Assembly: GCF_037860775.1 (NCBI RefSeq)
Contig: NZ_JBBEWC010000008.1
Location: forward strand, 62,001 to 126,000
Direction of reading: 5' to 3'
Length of the DNA: 64,000 nucleotides
Source of the DNA: Emticicia soli
Lineage (GTDB): Bacteria > Bacteroidota > Bacteroidia > Cytophagales > Spirosomataceae
Part shown: one piece after another, positions 1-8,057 of the stretch
Position numbering within the stretch: position 1 is the stretch's first letter
Layout: each line of letters opens with the position of its first letter
Program-made: the position numbers and the translations under genes
The notes under the pieces: model-generated
The model's input: only the letters and a program-made list of their open reading frames with translations
What the model was told of the DNA's origin: nothing
Database searches by the model: none

Positions 1-350
1 CTTTTGATGGCGATATGCCTACGGCCATTTTTGATGCCACAGGCAACCCAAGCTCAATGATGCGTACTTTTGAACTGGCAGCCTTTGGCGGCAAAATCAT
101 TTTTGTAGGCTTGTTTCAGGGAGATTTAACTTTCTTCGACCCACTCTTTCATCGCCGTGAGCTTACTATTCTGGCAAGCCGCAATGCTTTGCCCGACGAT
201 TTCAGATACATCATTCAATTAATGGAAGAAGGCCGCATTGATACAAACGCCTGGATAACCCACCGCATAGCTTTTGATGAGGTAGCGAGTAGCTTTGAGA
301 GGCTTTTGCAGTCGGGTAATGAGTTGGTAAAGGCACTAATTGCGGTTTAA
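1..350 (+). CDS. Zinc-type alcohol dehydrogenase, C-terminal part (gene starts before the window)
   Basis: The open frame enters from the left edge in the frame of base 3 and ends with TAA at 348-350, so only the last ~116 residues are visible. They match the end of the cofactor-binding domain and the closing catalytic-domain segment of MDR (zinc) alcohol/polyol dehydrogenases: an 'ATGNPSSM' segment typical of the substrate/NAD cleft, a beta strand 'GGKIIFVGLF', then the family's usual 'R.ELTILASRNA' and C-terminal 'LLQSGNELVKALIAV'. The last pattern resembles sorbitol/galactonate-type dehydrogenases. The zinc ligands and glycine-rich loop lie outside the window, so substrate and cofactor cannot be assigned. 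The internal ATG at 15 is not the true start. Confidence 0.8.
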   Translation, partial: FDGDMPTAIFDATGNPSSMMRTFELAAFGGKIIFVGLFQGDLTFFDPLFHRRELTILASRNALPDDFRYIIQLMEEGRIDTNAWITHRIAFDEVASSFERLLQSGNELVKALIAV

Positions 351-481
351 AACAACTTTTTTAATAATAAAGTGCTATTAGGGCAATAAATTTTTCAAGT
401 AATCGTATTAAAATTATAATTCTCCGAGAAATAATTGTAGATTACACAAGTTTATAACCCTTACCTACCAAAACCCATTTA

Positions 482-1573
482 ATGAAAGCTTCAAAATATG
501 CGAGAGTGAAGTTCCTGAATAAGGATAAATCACTCTTTTTTTCTGCCCTGCGTGAAAACGTGGATGCCTATTTTTATGAGAATCAAATTGCTAAAACCGG
601 AGGAAACAAAATACTTACAAAAGCTATTTGCTTGCTCACAATCTACATTGGCTCTTATGCCATGATACTCTCAGGTTTTTATTCAAAATGGCAAATGCTG
701 GCTTTGGCTGCGCTTATGGGCGTTGGTGTAGCCGGTGTTGGCATGTCAGTAATGCACGATGCCATTCATGGCTCTTTTTCAGAGCGTAAATGGATAAACA
801 AATTGTTTGGCGCATCGCTATATCTGCTAGGCGGCAATGTCTATAACTGGGAGATTCAGCACAATAGACTGCACCATACCTACACCAATATTCATGATGT
901 TGACGAAGACATAACGGGTAAATTTCTGCTGAGGCTCTCATGTTGCGACAAGCACAAGGCAATTCACCGTTTTCAGCATATATATGCCTTTTTTCTATAT
1001 AGTTTAATGACAATCTCGTTTCTGTGGAAAGATTTCAAAGAGATTTCGCTCTACAACCAGATGTCGAAAACCGGGCTTGTAAAATCATTCCCACGCCGAG
1101 AAATAGTGTACCTTATTATCGGTAAACTTGCCTATATATTGATTATAGCTGTTTTGCCTATTTACTTACTCGATTTAACTTTCGGACAATGGTTTATTGG
1201 CTTTATGGCTATGCACTGTGTAGCAGGGTTGATATTAAGCACAATTTTTCAGTTGGCGCATATAGTAGAAGGTGCTAGCCAACCTGCACCCGACGAAAAA
1301 GGTAATCTGGAAAACTCGTGGGCTATTCATCAATTGCATACCACAGCAAATTTTTCGAGCAGAAACTACGCCCTTTCGTGGTATATCGGCGGGCTTGATT
1401 ATCAGATAGAACACCATCTTTTTCCGCATATTTCGCATGTGCATTACCGTGCTATTTCACCAATTGTGCGTAGCACTGCACAAGAATTTGATATTCCGTA
1501 TAACGATAAAGCCTCTTTTGCCAAAGGGCTCAACTCACATATCAAAATGCTAAAGCATCTCGGAAGCAACTAA
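482..1573 (+). CDS. Membrane fatty acid desaturase (acyl-lipid/acyl-CoA front-end type)
   Basis: A 363-residue di-iron membrane desaturase. All three histidine boxes are visible: HDAIH at residues 92-96, HNRLHH at 127-132 and the QIEHH form at 308-312. The Q in the third box is typical of front-end (delta-6-like) and linoleoyl-CoA-type desaturases. Hydrophobic pairs lie near residues 47-90, 160-175 and 205-255, consistent with four membrane spans. There is no N-terminal cytochrome b5 domain, so it must take electrons from a separate donor. The reaction is insertion of a cis double bond into a membrane acyl chain; regiospecificity cannot be read from sequence. It stands alone and is followed by a strong hairpin. 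Confidence 0.9.
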   Translation: MKASKYARVKFLNKDKSLFFSALRENVDAYFYENQIAKTGGNKILTKAICLLTIYIGSYAMILSGFYSKWQMLALAALMGVGVAGVGMSVMHDAIHGSFSERKWINKLFGASLYLLGGNVYNWEIQHNRLHHTYTNIHDVDEDITGKFLLRLSCCDKHKAIHRFQHIYAFFLYSLMTISFLWKDFKEISLYNQMSKTGLVKSFPRREIVYLIIGKLAYILIIAVLPIYLLDLTFGQWFIGFMAMHCVAGLILSTIFQLAHIVEGASQPAPDEKGNLENSWAIHQLHTTANFSSRNYALSWYIGGLDYQIEHHLFPHISHVHYRAISPIVRSTAQEFDIPYNDKASFAKGLNSHIKMLKHLGSN

Positions 1574-1586
1574 GGCACTTATAAAC

Positions 1587-1670
1587 AAAAACTGTGTAAT
1601 ATTGTGTTTGGTGTAATGGCTATTAGCCACAATGTACACAAAAACACAATGTTACACAGTTTTATTTTAT
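1587..1670 (+). terminator. Long hairpin after the desaturase, first unit of a repeat array
   Basis: Arms at about 1587-1608 and 1642-1663 are complementary with one or two mismatches (left arm contains aaactgtgtaatattgtgtt, right arm aacacaatgttacacagttt) and are followed by a T-rich run. It begins 14 bp after the desaturase stop codon. The right arm is the conserved core of the downstream 103-bp repeats. Confidence 0.55.
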
Positions 1671-1990
1671 AGCGTTCTTAAATACTATTCGTCTTATCTC
1701 ACGCCCTTTGTTTGGTGTTATGTGTTTAGCCACAATGTACACAAAAACACAATGTTACACAGTTTTATTTTATAGCGTTCTTAAATACTATTCGTCTTAT
1801 CTCACGCCCTTTGTTTGGTGTTATGTGTTTAGCCACAATGTACACAAAAACACAATGTTACACAGTTTTATTTTATAGCGTTCTTAAATACTATTCGTCC
1901 TATCTTACGCCCTTTATTTGGTGTTTTGTGTTTAGCCACAATGTACACAAAAACACAATGTTACACAGCTTTATTTTACGCTCTCTTAAA
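1606..1990. repeat. Tandem repeat, ~103-bp period, about 3.7 copies
   Basis: The core 'agccacaatgtacacaaaaa' recurs at about 1625, 1728, 1831 and 1934, exactly 103 bp apart, and the two middle units are nearly identical. The first and last units are diverged. Each unit carries the right arm of the hairpin after the desaturase plus a spacer ending in 'cacgcccttt'. An open frame inside the array (1811-1999) is simply the repeat read through. The rest of the 487-bp gap, to 2060, is AT-rich 'cattcactaaattattcgc' low-complexity sequence without a gene. Confidence 0.9.
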
Positions 1991-2060
1991 AATCACTAAA
2001 TCGCTCAATCAATCATTCATTCACTAAATTATTCGCTAATTCACCATCCACTATTCGCCA

Positions 2061-2735
2061 TTACAAAAGCGCCGACGGGTCAAGCAAATTGTTTTTAATT
2101 GCAAAAACCACAAGCCCTGCTGTGTTGCGCACGCCTGTTTTTTCGAGCAGGTTATTGCGGTGGCCATCAACAGTGCGGGTGCTTATAAATAGCTTTTCGG
2201 CAATTTCCTGCGCTGTGTATTGGCGGCAAATCAGGTCTAGCACTTCAAGCTCACGTTGCGTGAGTGTCGACGGGATATTGTCCTGAATCAGCAAGCGGGG
2301 CTTTTTGCCTTGCATTCTGTTTTTCATGGCTTTCAGAAAAACCTCATTAAAATAGAAGCCTTTTTCTATTACTGCCAGAATCGCCTTTTCAACCTCGACT
2401 GGTTCAACGTTTTTAAAGAGGTAGGCGTTTATGCCCAACTCCATCAGATGAGCCACAAAACGCTCATCGCTATGTACCGATAATATGATAATCTTAATAT
2501 CAGGGTACTCACTATGTAAAATCTTGGTGGTTTCTACCCCGTTAAGTTCGGGCATCGATAAGTCGAGCAGAATAATATCTGGTTTAGTCTCAATTACCTC
2601 AAGTGCCTCAAGCAATGTTTTTCCATTATCAGCTTCTAGCGTTATTTGTGTATCGGCAAGCCCATTAATTATGGCAGCCATACCTTTACGGAATAGAATC
2701 TGGTCGTCTGCAATAGCAACGTTAATTTTTTTCAT
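2061..2735 (-). CDS. NarL/FixJ-family response regulator
   Basis: 224 residues. The receiver domain (about 1-120) has the acidic pair D10/D11, phosphoacceptor D58 in 'ILLDLSMPE', conserved S86 and K108. A C-terminal LuxR-type helix-turn-helix (about 155-218) carries 'LTQRELEVLDLI' and 'STRTVDGHRNNLLEK'. It is therefore a DNA-binding transcription regulator activated by phosphorylation. The cognate kinase is almost certainly the HisKA_3 protein encoded just upstream on the same strand (168-bp gap). A 9-bp perfect inverted repeat sits 12 bp before its start codon, which may be an autoregulatory operator. The regulon is unknown. Confidence 0.93.
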   Translation of the reverse strand: MKKINVAIADDQILFRKGMAAIINGLADTQITLEADNGKTLLEALEVIETKPDIILLDLSMPELNGVETTKILHSEYPDIKIIILSVHSDERFVAHLMELGINAYLFKNVEPVEVEKAILAVIEKGFYFNEVFLKAMKNRMQGKKPRLLIQDNIPSTLTQRELEVLDLICRQYTAQEIAEKLFISTRTVDGHRNNLLEKTGVRNTAGLVVFAIKNNLLDPSALL

Positions 2736-2746
2736 AAATCAGGTTT

Positions 2747-2767
2747 AATCAATACATGGTATTGATT
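2747..2767. promoter_or_regulatory. Perfect inverted repeat before the response regulator
   Basis: AATCAATAC-ATG-GTATTGATT is a 9+9 perfect palindrome with a 3-bp spacer, 12 bp upstream of the ATG at 2735 on the minus strand. The size and position fit a dimer-binding operator, but the binding protein is not known. Confidence 0.45.
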
Positions 2768-2903
2768 GATAAAATAGTTTTGTAAACAACAGCAGTTTGA
2801 GGTAGAGTCAGAGTAAAAGATGTAAATCAGGTAAAGCGATAGCCTTACCAAGAGTAAAGTTCTTCGAGTTGGTGTAATTACAAACGTGATAGCTAAACTT
2901 CAA

Positions 2904-3704
2904 TCAATTAGGTAGCGGAATCTCAATCCTCACTTTTAAACCTGCATTAGGCGATGTCTCAAATTTGGTAGTACCATTCAGTACCTTTGTGCGGGTTTCA
3001 ATATTTTTAAGTCCTAGGCTTCGTTTCTGGTAGGCTTGCGTAAAGTCAAAACCCTTGCCGTTATCGGCATAATTGAGCAATAATACCGAGTTTTCTTTGC
3101 GCACATCAATCCGTATCTCCGAGGCTTCAGCGTGCTTTACAGCGTTATTCAGTAGTTCTTGCAATAGCCTATATGCTGCCAGATTAATCGTATTACTGAT
3201 ATTACTCAGGTTGCCCACATTTAGTTGTATATCAATATCCGAAACAGCCAGTATCTTTTCGCACAAGCCTTCAATGGCGTATGCCAGCCCAAATTCTTCC
3301 AATCCCTGTGGCAACAAATCGTTCGAAATCCGCCTTACGTTATCTATGGTGTTATCAATTAATTCTTTATATCGGCTGCCGGCAGTTTCCATCTCGGGCA
3401 CTTTTCGGGCGGTCATTTCGCCCACGAGCAAACGCATCACAGACAACGAAGCACCAACTTCGTCGTGGAGGTCACGGGCAAGGCGTTTGCGTTCGCCTTC
3501 AATGGCTTCAAGGGTACCATAGAATAACTCTTGCTGATGCTTTGTTTCAGCCTCTTGCACGCTCATTTTATGCTCGAGCATACGTCGCTGATAAAGCACC
3601 ATAAAGATTATAATACCACTGGCTAACAAAAAAAGCATAATAGTACCACCTATTATCATAACATACATATCAACAGATGCACCTACTGTCGAGGACTGTG
3701 CCAT
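2904..3704 (-). CDS. Membrane sensor histidine kinase, HisKA_3/NarX-like
   Basis: About 266 residues from the ATG at 3704; a longer frame from 3761 would overlap the upstream gene by 79 bp, while this start overlaps by 22 bp. One N-terminal membrane helix (residues ~13-37) is followed by a short coiled linker and the dimerisation/phosphorylation motif 'ARDLHDEVGASLS', with phospho-acceptor His80. The HATPase_c domain shows the N box (ELLNNAVKHAE), G1 box (DNGKGFD) and a 'GLKNIETR' G2-like motif. With no periplasmic sensor domain, input may come through the membrane helix or the neighbouring polytopic protein. It probably phosphorylates the adjacent NarL-type regulator. Confidence 0.9.
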   Translation of the reverse strand: MAQSSTVGASVDMYVMIIGGTIMLFLLASGIIIFMVLYQRRMLEHKMSVQEAETKHQQELFYGTLEAIEGERKRLARDLHDEVGASLSVMRLLVGEMTARKVPEMETAGSRYKELIDNTIDNVRRISNDLLPQGLEEFGLAYAIEGLCEKILAVSDIDIQLNVGNLSNISNTINLAAYRLLQELLNNAVKHAEASEIRIDVRKENSVLLLNYADNGKGFDFTQAYQKRSLGLKNIETRTKVLNGTTKFETSPNAGLKVRIEIPLPN

Positions 3705-4333
3705 AAGCCAATTCCGATAAAAACATACATTAAGGCTACTAAACAGGCATGAATTGCCCACGATAGCATACTTAGCTGTATATCCTGTGTTAAGATTAAA
3801 TTGCCGAGAACAAATAAAAACAGACTACCTGCAAAGTAAAACAGAAATCCGGCATTAATCCAAAACAAAGGAGATTTTTCTATCGAAATTATTTCAAGCG
3901 ATTTTATAATTTTATAATAAGCCGTTATGGCGTAAAAGACAACAAACAAGCACTCAAGCCCACGAGGGTAGGAATTATACTCAAAAATTGATTGAACAAA
4001 AATTACATTTAGTATAGCCAGTGCTGTAAACAAAACAAAAATCCCATAGATGAGCTTAGTATTCAGAAAAGCACCCAGATACTCTTTATAAAACCATGAT
4101 ATTATACCAAATTCTACAACCGTATAAAAGTGGAGAAAGGGTAAATTGTTTGTTTTAAAAACTGCTGAGACAACTATGGCTATCAATTGGAAAATCAGAA
4201 CAAAAGCAAGGTAGTAACACATTACTTTTAGCTCTTTTTTCATATACTTTCGCCGATAAATGGCAACAGCTATCGGAAAAAATAACACAAACGATGCATA
4301 CGTTACCAGCCATGTTGTAATTGCTTTAAACAT
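3683..4333 (-). CDS. Polytopic membrane protein of unknown function, co-transcribed with the kinase
   Basis: 216 residues, largely hydrophobic, with six or seven predicted membrane segments (for example around residues 8-24, 36-58, 98-118, 125-145, 160-180 and 190-212) and no soluble domain. I do not recognise the family. It overlaps the histidine kinase start by 22 bp, so the two are probably translationally coupled. This makes it a candidate sensory or signal-input subunit for the two-component system; that role is inference from position only. An 11-bp inverted repeat lies just upstream of its start codon. Confidence 0.75.
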   Translation of the reverse strand: MFKAITTWLVTYASFVLFFPIAVAIYRRKYMKKELKVMCYYLAFVLIFQLIAIVVSAVFKTNNLPFLHFYTVVEFGIISWFYKEYLGAFLNTKLIYGIFVLFTALAILNVIFVQSIFEYNSYPRGLECLFVVFYAITAYYKIIKSLEIISIEKSPLFWINAGFLFYFAGSLFLFVLGNLILTQDIQLSMLSWAIHACLVALMYVFIGIGLWHSPRQ

Positions 4334-4352
4334 CTGGGTATTTTGTTAGGTA

Positions 4353-4394
4353 AATATTAGCTCCACAAATATAAGTATCGGCAGAGCTAATATT
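4353..4394. promoter_or_regulatory. Operator-like inverted repeat enclosing a -7 element
   Basis: AATATTAGCTC (4353-4363) and GAGCTAATATT (4384-4394) form a perfect 11-bp inverted repeat. The 20-bp interval contains, on the minus strand, TATATTTG, a match to the Bacteroidota -7 element TAnnTTTG. The membrane protein/kinase/regulator operon starts at 4333. A clear -33 TTTG at the expected spacing was not found. The rest of the gap to 4592 holds no gene. Confidence 0.45.
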
Positions 4395-4592
4395 AGTACT
4401 TTTTTTTTAGCAAAGGTTGTTTTGAGTTGACGGAGGACAGTGTCAGGCATTCATTTCAATAGACAAAGTGTAATCACTTTAGGTTTTTTCCGAAATGCAG
4501 TCACATTACATTTCTTGTTTTACTATTAAAAGGGGTAAGGATTAATTACAAATATCTTAATTCTAAAGTGATTCAATTAAACATCTTGCTGC

Positions 4593-5021
4593 TTACTTCA
4601 CATTAAGTGCACTGGTGGTGTCGCAGAAAGGCGGGCAAACCCTTGAGAAGTCGTTTACAAAATAGAGTCCATTTTTGTCAGGACCATAGTCTATCATGTC
4701 TTTGATATCCAATCTGGTTTTGGCATCTACATCTTCTGGCCCAATTGCATTAACAGAGATTAAATGAGGGCGATAAACGCCATCTTCTGTAACTTCCAAA
4801 CCAATGTAAAAACGAATCCAGTTTGCTTCTGGTGCCATTGCAGAAAGCGCGGCTAAGTTATCTTTTGTGATAGCAAAGGCTTTCATTTCACTTGGCTGGA
4901 TTTGCGGTTGAGAAAGGTCAAAATTTACCCAGTTTCTAACCCATTCCTGAGCAGTTGCTAACGGAATTTTGTACGGGTCTGGATTTGGCTCTCCGTGGTT
5001 TTTTGCAAGGTCTGTGTTCAT
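4593..5021 (-). CDS. Conserved hypothetical protein (142 aa)
   Basis: The start at 5021 (MNTDLAKNHGEPNPDPYKIP) is preferred over the longest frame from 5177, whose first 52 codons are AT-rich and cross an inverted repeat. The protein is soluble, with 'ATAQEWVRNWV', a central 'WIRFYIGLEVTEDGVYRPHL' and a C-terminal 'VCPPFCD' that contains two cysteines. It has no signal peptide or membrane helix. I do not recognise a family; the layout resembles small proteins of unknown function common in Bacteroidota. TACTTTTG, matching the -7 consensus, occurs on the minus strand at 5056-5063, about 35 bp before the start. Confidence 0.7.
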   Translation of the reverse strand: MNTDLAKNHGEPNPDPYKIPLATAQEWVRNWVNFDLSQPQIQPSEMKAFAITKDNLAALSAMAPEANWIRFYIGLEVTEDGVYRPHLISVNAIGPEDVDAKTRLDIKDMIDYGPDKNGLYFVNDFSRVCPPFCDTTSALNVK

Positions 5022-5085
5022 GTTTGTTTCTAAAATAATAATGGTTTGGTATTGGCAAAAGTAGAACTTTTGGAAGATGTGAATA

Positions 5086-5268
5086 TACGTAAAAATACCT
5101 GTTTTTTTATAGTCCCTCAAAATGAAGTTCTCGAAATTTTGTTTTACGGAATAAAATACTTTGCGAATTTGAAGCAAATTTGCCTGTAAAAGCTGTCAGA
5201 ACAAGTTAAAATAGGTAAATGATAGGGTAAAAAAACACATAAAAATAAAAAACAGGTATTTTTACGTA
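5086..5268. repeat. 183-bp unit bounded by ~22-bp inverted repeats
   Basis: The left arm (5086-5109, beginning tacgtaaaaatacctg) and right arm (5246-5268, ending caggtatttttacgta) are complementary over 22-23 bp with one length difference. The 137 bp between them have no gene and no recognisable transposase. This could be a small non-autonomous element or a paired regulatory site. The surrounding gap 5022-5793 otherwise holds one 'accacggag' family repeat and the pyrE terminator. A 79-codon frame at 5417-5656 looks fortuitous. Confidence 0.6.
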
Positions 5269-5583
5269 TTTATCATGCGGTTTTTTTTCTCAATTTTGAC
5301 CCATCAATTTTTAGTGAGATATAAGCGCAATAAATCATAAGCAAATATCATCCTAACCACTTTTTATAAAACTCATGCTGTAAAGCAAAACATTAATAAG
5401 TAGTAATACATAAGTATTGCAGAAAACAGTTTACACAACAAAAGATTTTAGTAAGAATAAAATAGGGTTTGGCCTAAACAACACCAGCAAATGTTTACTT
5501 ATTATTAGTAACTCATTTCTCCTTCTTTTTATTCTTCAATCTCCCTTTCAAGTTTTATTACTAATCAAGTATATTTTAATAAA

Positions 5584-5706
5584 GTGTTTAACCACTGAGT
5601 TTCTCGCAACGACCGACAAATTCACTAATTTCAGCAAGCATTATGAATTGTATTGATTCCTCAGTGTAACCCCGTGTAAAACTCAGCGCAACTCCGTGGT
5701 AAAAAA
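5584..5706. repeat. 'accacggag' dispersed repeat, copy A (degenerate)
   Basis: The left part reads 'ttaaccactgagtttctcgc' and the right part ends 'caactccgtggtaaaaaa', the inverted termini of the family described at 16871-16990. A GC-rich segment 'cgcaacgaccgac' (5605-5617) interrupts the left arm. Confidence 0.6.
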
Positions 5707-5738
5707 TCACTCATTCACTCAATCACCAATTCATTAAA

Positions 5739-5774
5739 TAAAAAAAGTGAAACCTGTTTCCAGATTCCACTTTC
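5739..5774 (-). terminator. pyrE: Rho-independent terminator of pyrE
   Basis: On the minus strand an imperfect stem (AAGTGgAAtCTG paired with CAGgTTtCACTT, tetraloop-sized loop) is followed by a run of T. It lies about 20 bp after the pyrE stop codon. Confidence 0.75.
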
Positions 5775-5793
5775 ATATAAAACTCGGTATAGT

Positions 5794-6423
5794 TTACACA
5801 CCCCAGGTTTCTGGCTTTCTACGCCATTTTTTCAATGAGTCGAGCGATTCGGCCGATATATAATCTTGTTTAATCGCCTCGTCAATCAAAGCATTATAAT
5901 TGCTCAATGTTACCAAAGGCACTTGCTTGTCGGCAAAGTTTGTATCGGCAACTTTAAAACCATACGTAAAAATAGCCACCATACCTACAACCTCAATACC
6001 CGCATCACGTAGGGCATCAACCGCTTTAAGTGAGCTGCCACCTGTCGAAATCAGGTCTTCAATCACAACTACTTTCTGGCCTTTTTCAATACGTCCCTCA
6101 ATCTGGTTACCCATGCCGTGTTCTTTCGGTTTTGGGCGCACATAAGCAAAAGGTAAGCCTAGTGCTTCGGCCACCAAAGCTCCTTGCGGAATACCCGCCG
6201 TGGCTACACCTGCAATGAGTTCGGCATCGGGAAAATGTTTTTTTATGGCTTTGGCCAACGATTTTTTAATAAAGGTTCTTGCCTCAGGATACGACAACGT
6301 TACACGATTATCGCAATAAATAGGAGAGTTCCAACCCGAGCTCCATTTAAAAGGCTGCTCAGGGCTTAATTTTACTGCTTTAGTCGATAACAAATAGGAA
6401 GCAATTTTGTGGGAAGTATTCAT
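5794..6423 (-). CDS. pyrE: Orotate phosphoribosyltransferase
   Basis: 209 residues. PyrE transfers the phosphoribosyl group of PRPP to orotate, giving OMP in de novo pyrimidine synthesis. The diagnostic PRPP-binding loop 'VVVIEDLISTGGSS' is at residues 118-131. The N-terminal 'FKWSSGWNSPIYCDNR' matches the orotate-binding segment, and the flexible loop 'RPKPKEHGMGNQIEG' (residues 96-110) supplies the catalytic Lys/His residues. Length fits the bacterial dimeric enzyme. It is transcribed alone, with a hairpin after the stop and a dispersed inverted repeat upstream separating it from the transporter gene. Confidence 0.96.
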   Translation of the reverse strand: MNTSHKIASYLLSTKAVKLSPEQPFKWSSGWNSPIYCDNRVTLSYPEARTFIKKSLAKAIKKHFPDAELIAGVATAGIPQGALVAEALGLPFAYVRPKPKEHGMGNQIEGRIEKGQKVVVIEDLISTGGSSLKAVDALRDAGIEVVGMVAIFTYGFKVADTNFADKQVPLVTLSNYNALIDEAIKQDYISAESLDSLKKWRRKPETWGV

Positions 6424-6452
6424 CTAAAATATAATATGTTATATAAATATTG

Positions 6453-6598
6453 AGTGAATTTTTGTCTGAACCTTGATTTACCTGATTTTAGGATTAACCT
6501 GATTTTATTAAATGGATTTTTACTAATCTTTTATCAGTATAAAAATAATTCAGTAAAATCAGATTAATCAGGTAAATCAAAGTTCAGATAAAAATCAC
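6453..6598. repeat. ~145-bp dispersed inverted repeat, copy 1
   Basis: The arms (about 6453-6507 and 6554-6598) contain 'ttgatttacctgatttta' and its complement 'taaatcaaagttcagata'. A second copy with the same arms occurs at 49033-49172. The right arm runs into the stop codon of the transporter gene (6598-6600). Because it follows a stop codon in both places, it may act as a transcription terminator or mRNA 3'-end stabiliser. It fills the gap between pyrE and the transporter. Confidence 0.8.
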
Positions 6599-7884
6599 TA
6601 CTCTTCTTTCTGTACTTTCATTACCAGAATTTTATCGATACGGTTTTTGTCCATATCAATAATTTCAAATTCGTACTCGCCCCATTCAAATTTATCACCG
6701 GTGTCGGGTATTTCTTTCAGAATATTCAGCGCAAAGCCACCAAGGGTATCAAAGCCTGTGTATTCTTTACGATTGTTTATCTGTATCTCAAAATGATTCA
6801 GGAAATCATCAAAAGGCAAAGAAGCATCTACCAGAAAACTACCGTCTTCACGCTCATGGATATCATACTCAAATTCATCATCTACCGAAATATCACCTAC
6901 AAGGGCATCCATAATGTCGTTAAGGGTAATTATACCCAACACACTACCGTATTCATCAATAATAATACCCACATGGATACGTTCTTCACGGAATTTCTCT
7001 AATGCCTGATACGCATGGTTGTTTTCCGGAATCAGCAAAGGCTCTTTCAATAGATTTTCCAGGTTATGTAATTCTATGTTCAGGTCTTTACCCAACAAGT
7101 CTTTGATGTAGAGCAAACCAACAATATTGTCGATACCATCTTTACAAACCGGATACACCGAGTGCTTTACGCTAATGATTTTTGCAATGTTTTCTTCAAC
7201 CGAATCATCAATGTCAAGCATCGTAATCTCGTTACGGCTGGTCATAAGTGTGGTAATTTTTCTGTCGCCCAGATGAAACACATTTTGCACAATCTCTTGT
7301 TCAATTTCTTCTATGGCGCCACCTGTTGTGCCTTCCTGAATCATCGATTTGATTTCTTCTTCCGTTACAGAGTTTTCGCTTTGCTGAATACCCAGAATTT
7401 TGATAACCAAATCGGTCGATTTTGTTAATAACCAGATAAACGGTGAGGTAATTTTAGACAGGATATTCATTGGCCCTGCTACCACTTTAGCAATGGTTTC
7501 GGGGTTGGCCATACCAATACGCTTAGGTATAAGTTCACCAAACACCAATTGCATATAACCTATTATAAGTACTATTAATGTAACCGCTGCTTCGTTGGCG
7601 TATTGTGCAGGGATACCAAAGTCGAGTAAGAAAGTCTTCAGGTGCCCGCTCAGGCTATCGCCTGAAAAAATACCGGTCAAGAGACTGATAATCGTGATTC
7701 CGATTTGAACGGTCGATAAGAAACGATTAGGTGAATTTGCTAAGTCGAGAGCCGCTTGTGCTCTTTTATCGCCATTTTTACTTAATATTTCGAGTTTAGT
7801 TTTGCGGGAAGATACCAAGGCAATCTCCGACATGGAGAATACACCGTTGAGTACCACTAAAAAAAGGATAATTAGAATTTCCAT
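6598..7884 (-). CDS. CNNM/CorC-HlyC family membrane protein (divalent cation efflux)
   Basis: 428 residues with the standard three-part layout: a DUF21/CNNM membrane domain (about 1-190, four hydrophobic segments, with the conserved 'FGELIPKRIG'), a pair of CBS domains (about 205-335, including 'GIIIDEYGSVLGIITLNDI') and a C-terminal CorC_HlyC domain (about 345-425). Family members such as CorB and MpfA export magnesium (Na+-coupled in characterised cases), with CBS domains sensing Mg-ATP. The 'hemolysin' name in databases is historical. The start at 7884 directly precedes the hydrophobic N-terminus. The specific ion is inferred from family. Confidence 0.9.
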   Translation of the reverse strand: MEILIILFLVVLNGVFSMSEIALVSSRKTKLEILSKNGDKRAQAALDLANSPNRFLSTVQIGITIISLLTGIFSGDSLSGHLKTFLLDFGIPAQYANEAAVTLIVLIIGYMQLVFGELIPKRIGMANPETIAKVVAGPMNILSKITSPFIWLLTKSTDLVIKILGIQQSENSVTEEEIKSMIQEGTTGGAIEEIEQEIVQNVFHLGDRKITTLMTSRNEITMLDIDDSVEENIAKIISVKHSVYPVCKDGIDNIVGLLYIKDLLGKDLNIELHNLENLLKEPLLIPENNHAYQALEKFREERIHVGIIIDEYGSVLGIITLNDIMDALVGDISVDDEFEYDIHEREDGSFLVDASLPFDDFLNHFEIQINNRKEYTGFDTLGGFALNILKEIPDTGDKFEWGEYEFEIIDMDKNRIDKILVMKVQKEE

Positions 7885-7895
7885 TTAAAAGTTTT

Positions 7896-7918
7896 TGACC
7901 CGACGATTCGACGGGTCA
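7896..7918. promoter_or_regulatory. GC-rich inverted repeat upstream of the CNNM gene
   Basis: TGACCCG and CGGGTCA are 7-bp inverted arms separated by 9 bp, 12 bp before the ATG at 7884. It stands out in an AT-rich intergenic region shared by divergent promoters. It could be an operator or a 5'UTR hairpin. Confidence 0.35.
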
Positions 7919-8057
7919 GATGGTGATTAGAATGCAAAATAATATCTTTTATAGATATTGTAAACGAAATGTGTATTATAATTTTTTTATGACTTCTTTT
8001 ACTTCCAAAAAAATTACGAACTTTGTCGCCTGAATCAAATCTGCCTGAACAAAACAA

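Noticed and set aside
1811..1999. 62-codon open frame in the tandem array
   Set aside because: It is the repeat unit read through; no start context and no homologous pattern.
5417..5656. 79-codon open frame
   Set aside because: Very AT-rich with hydrophobic bias, runs through the degenerate 'accacggag' copy; probably chance.
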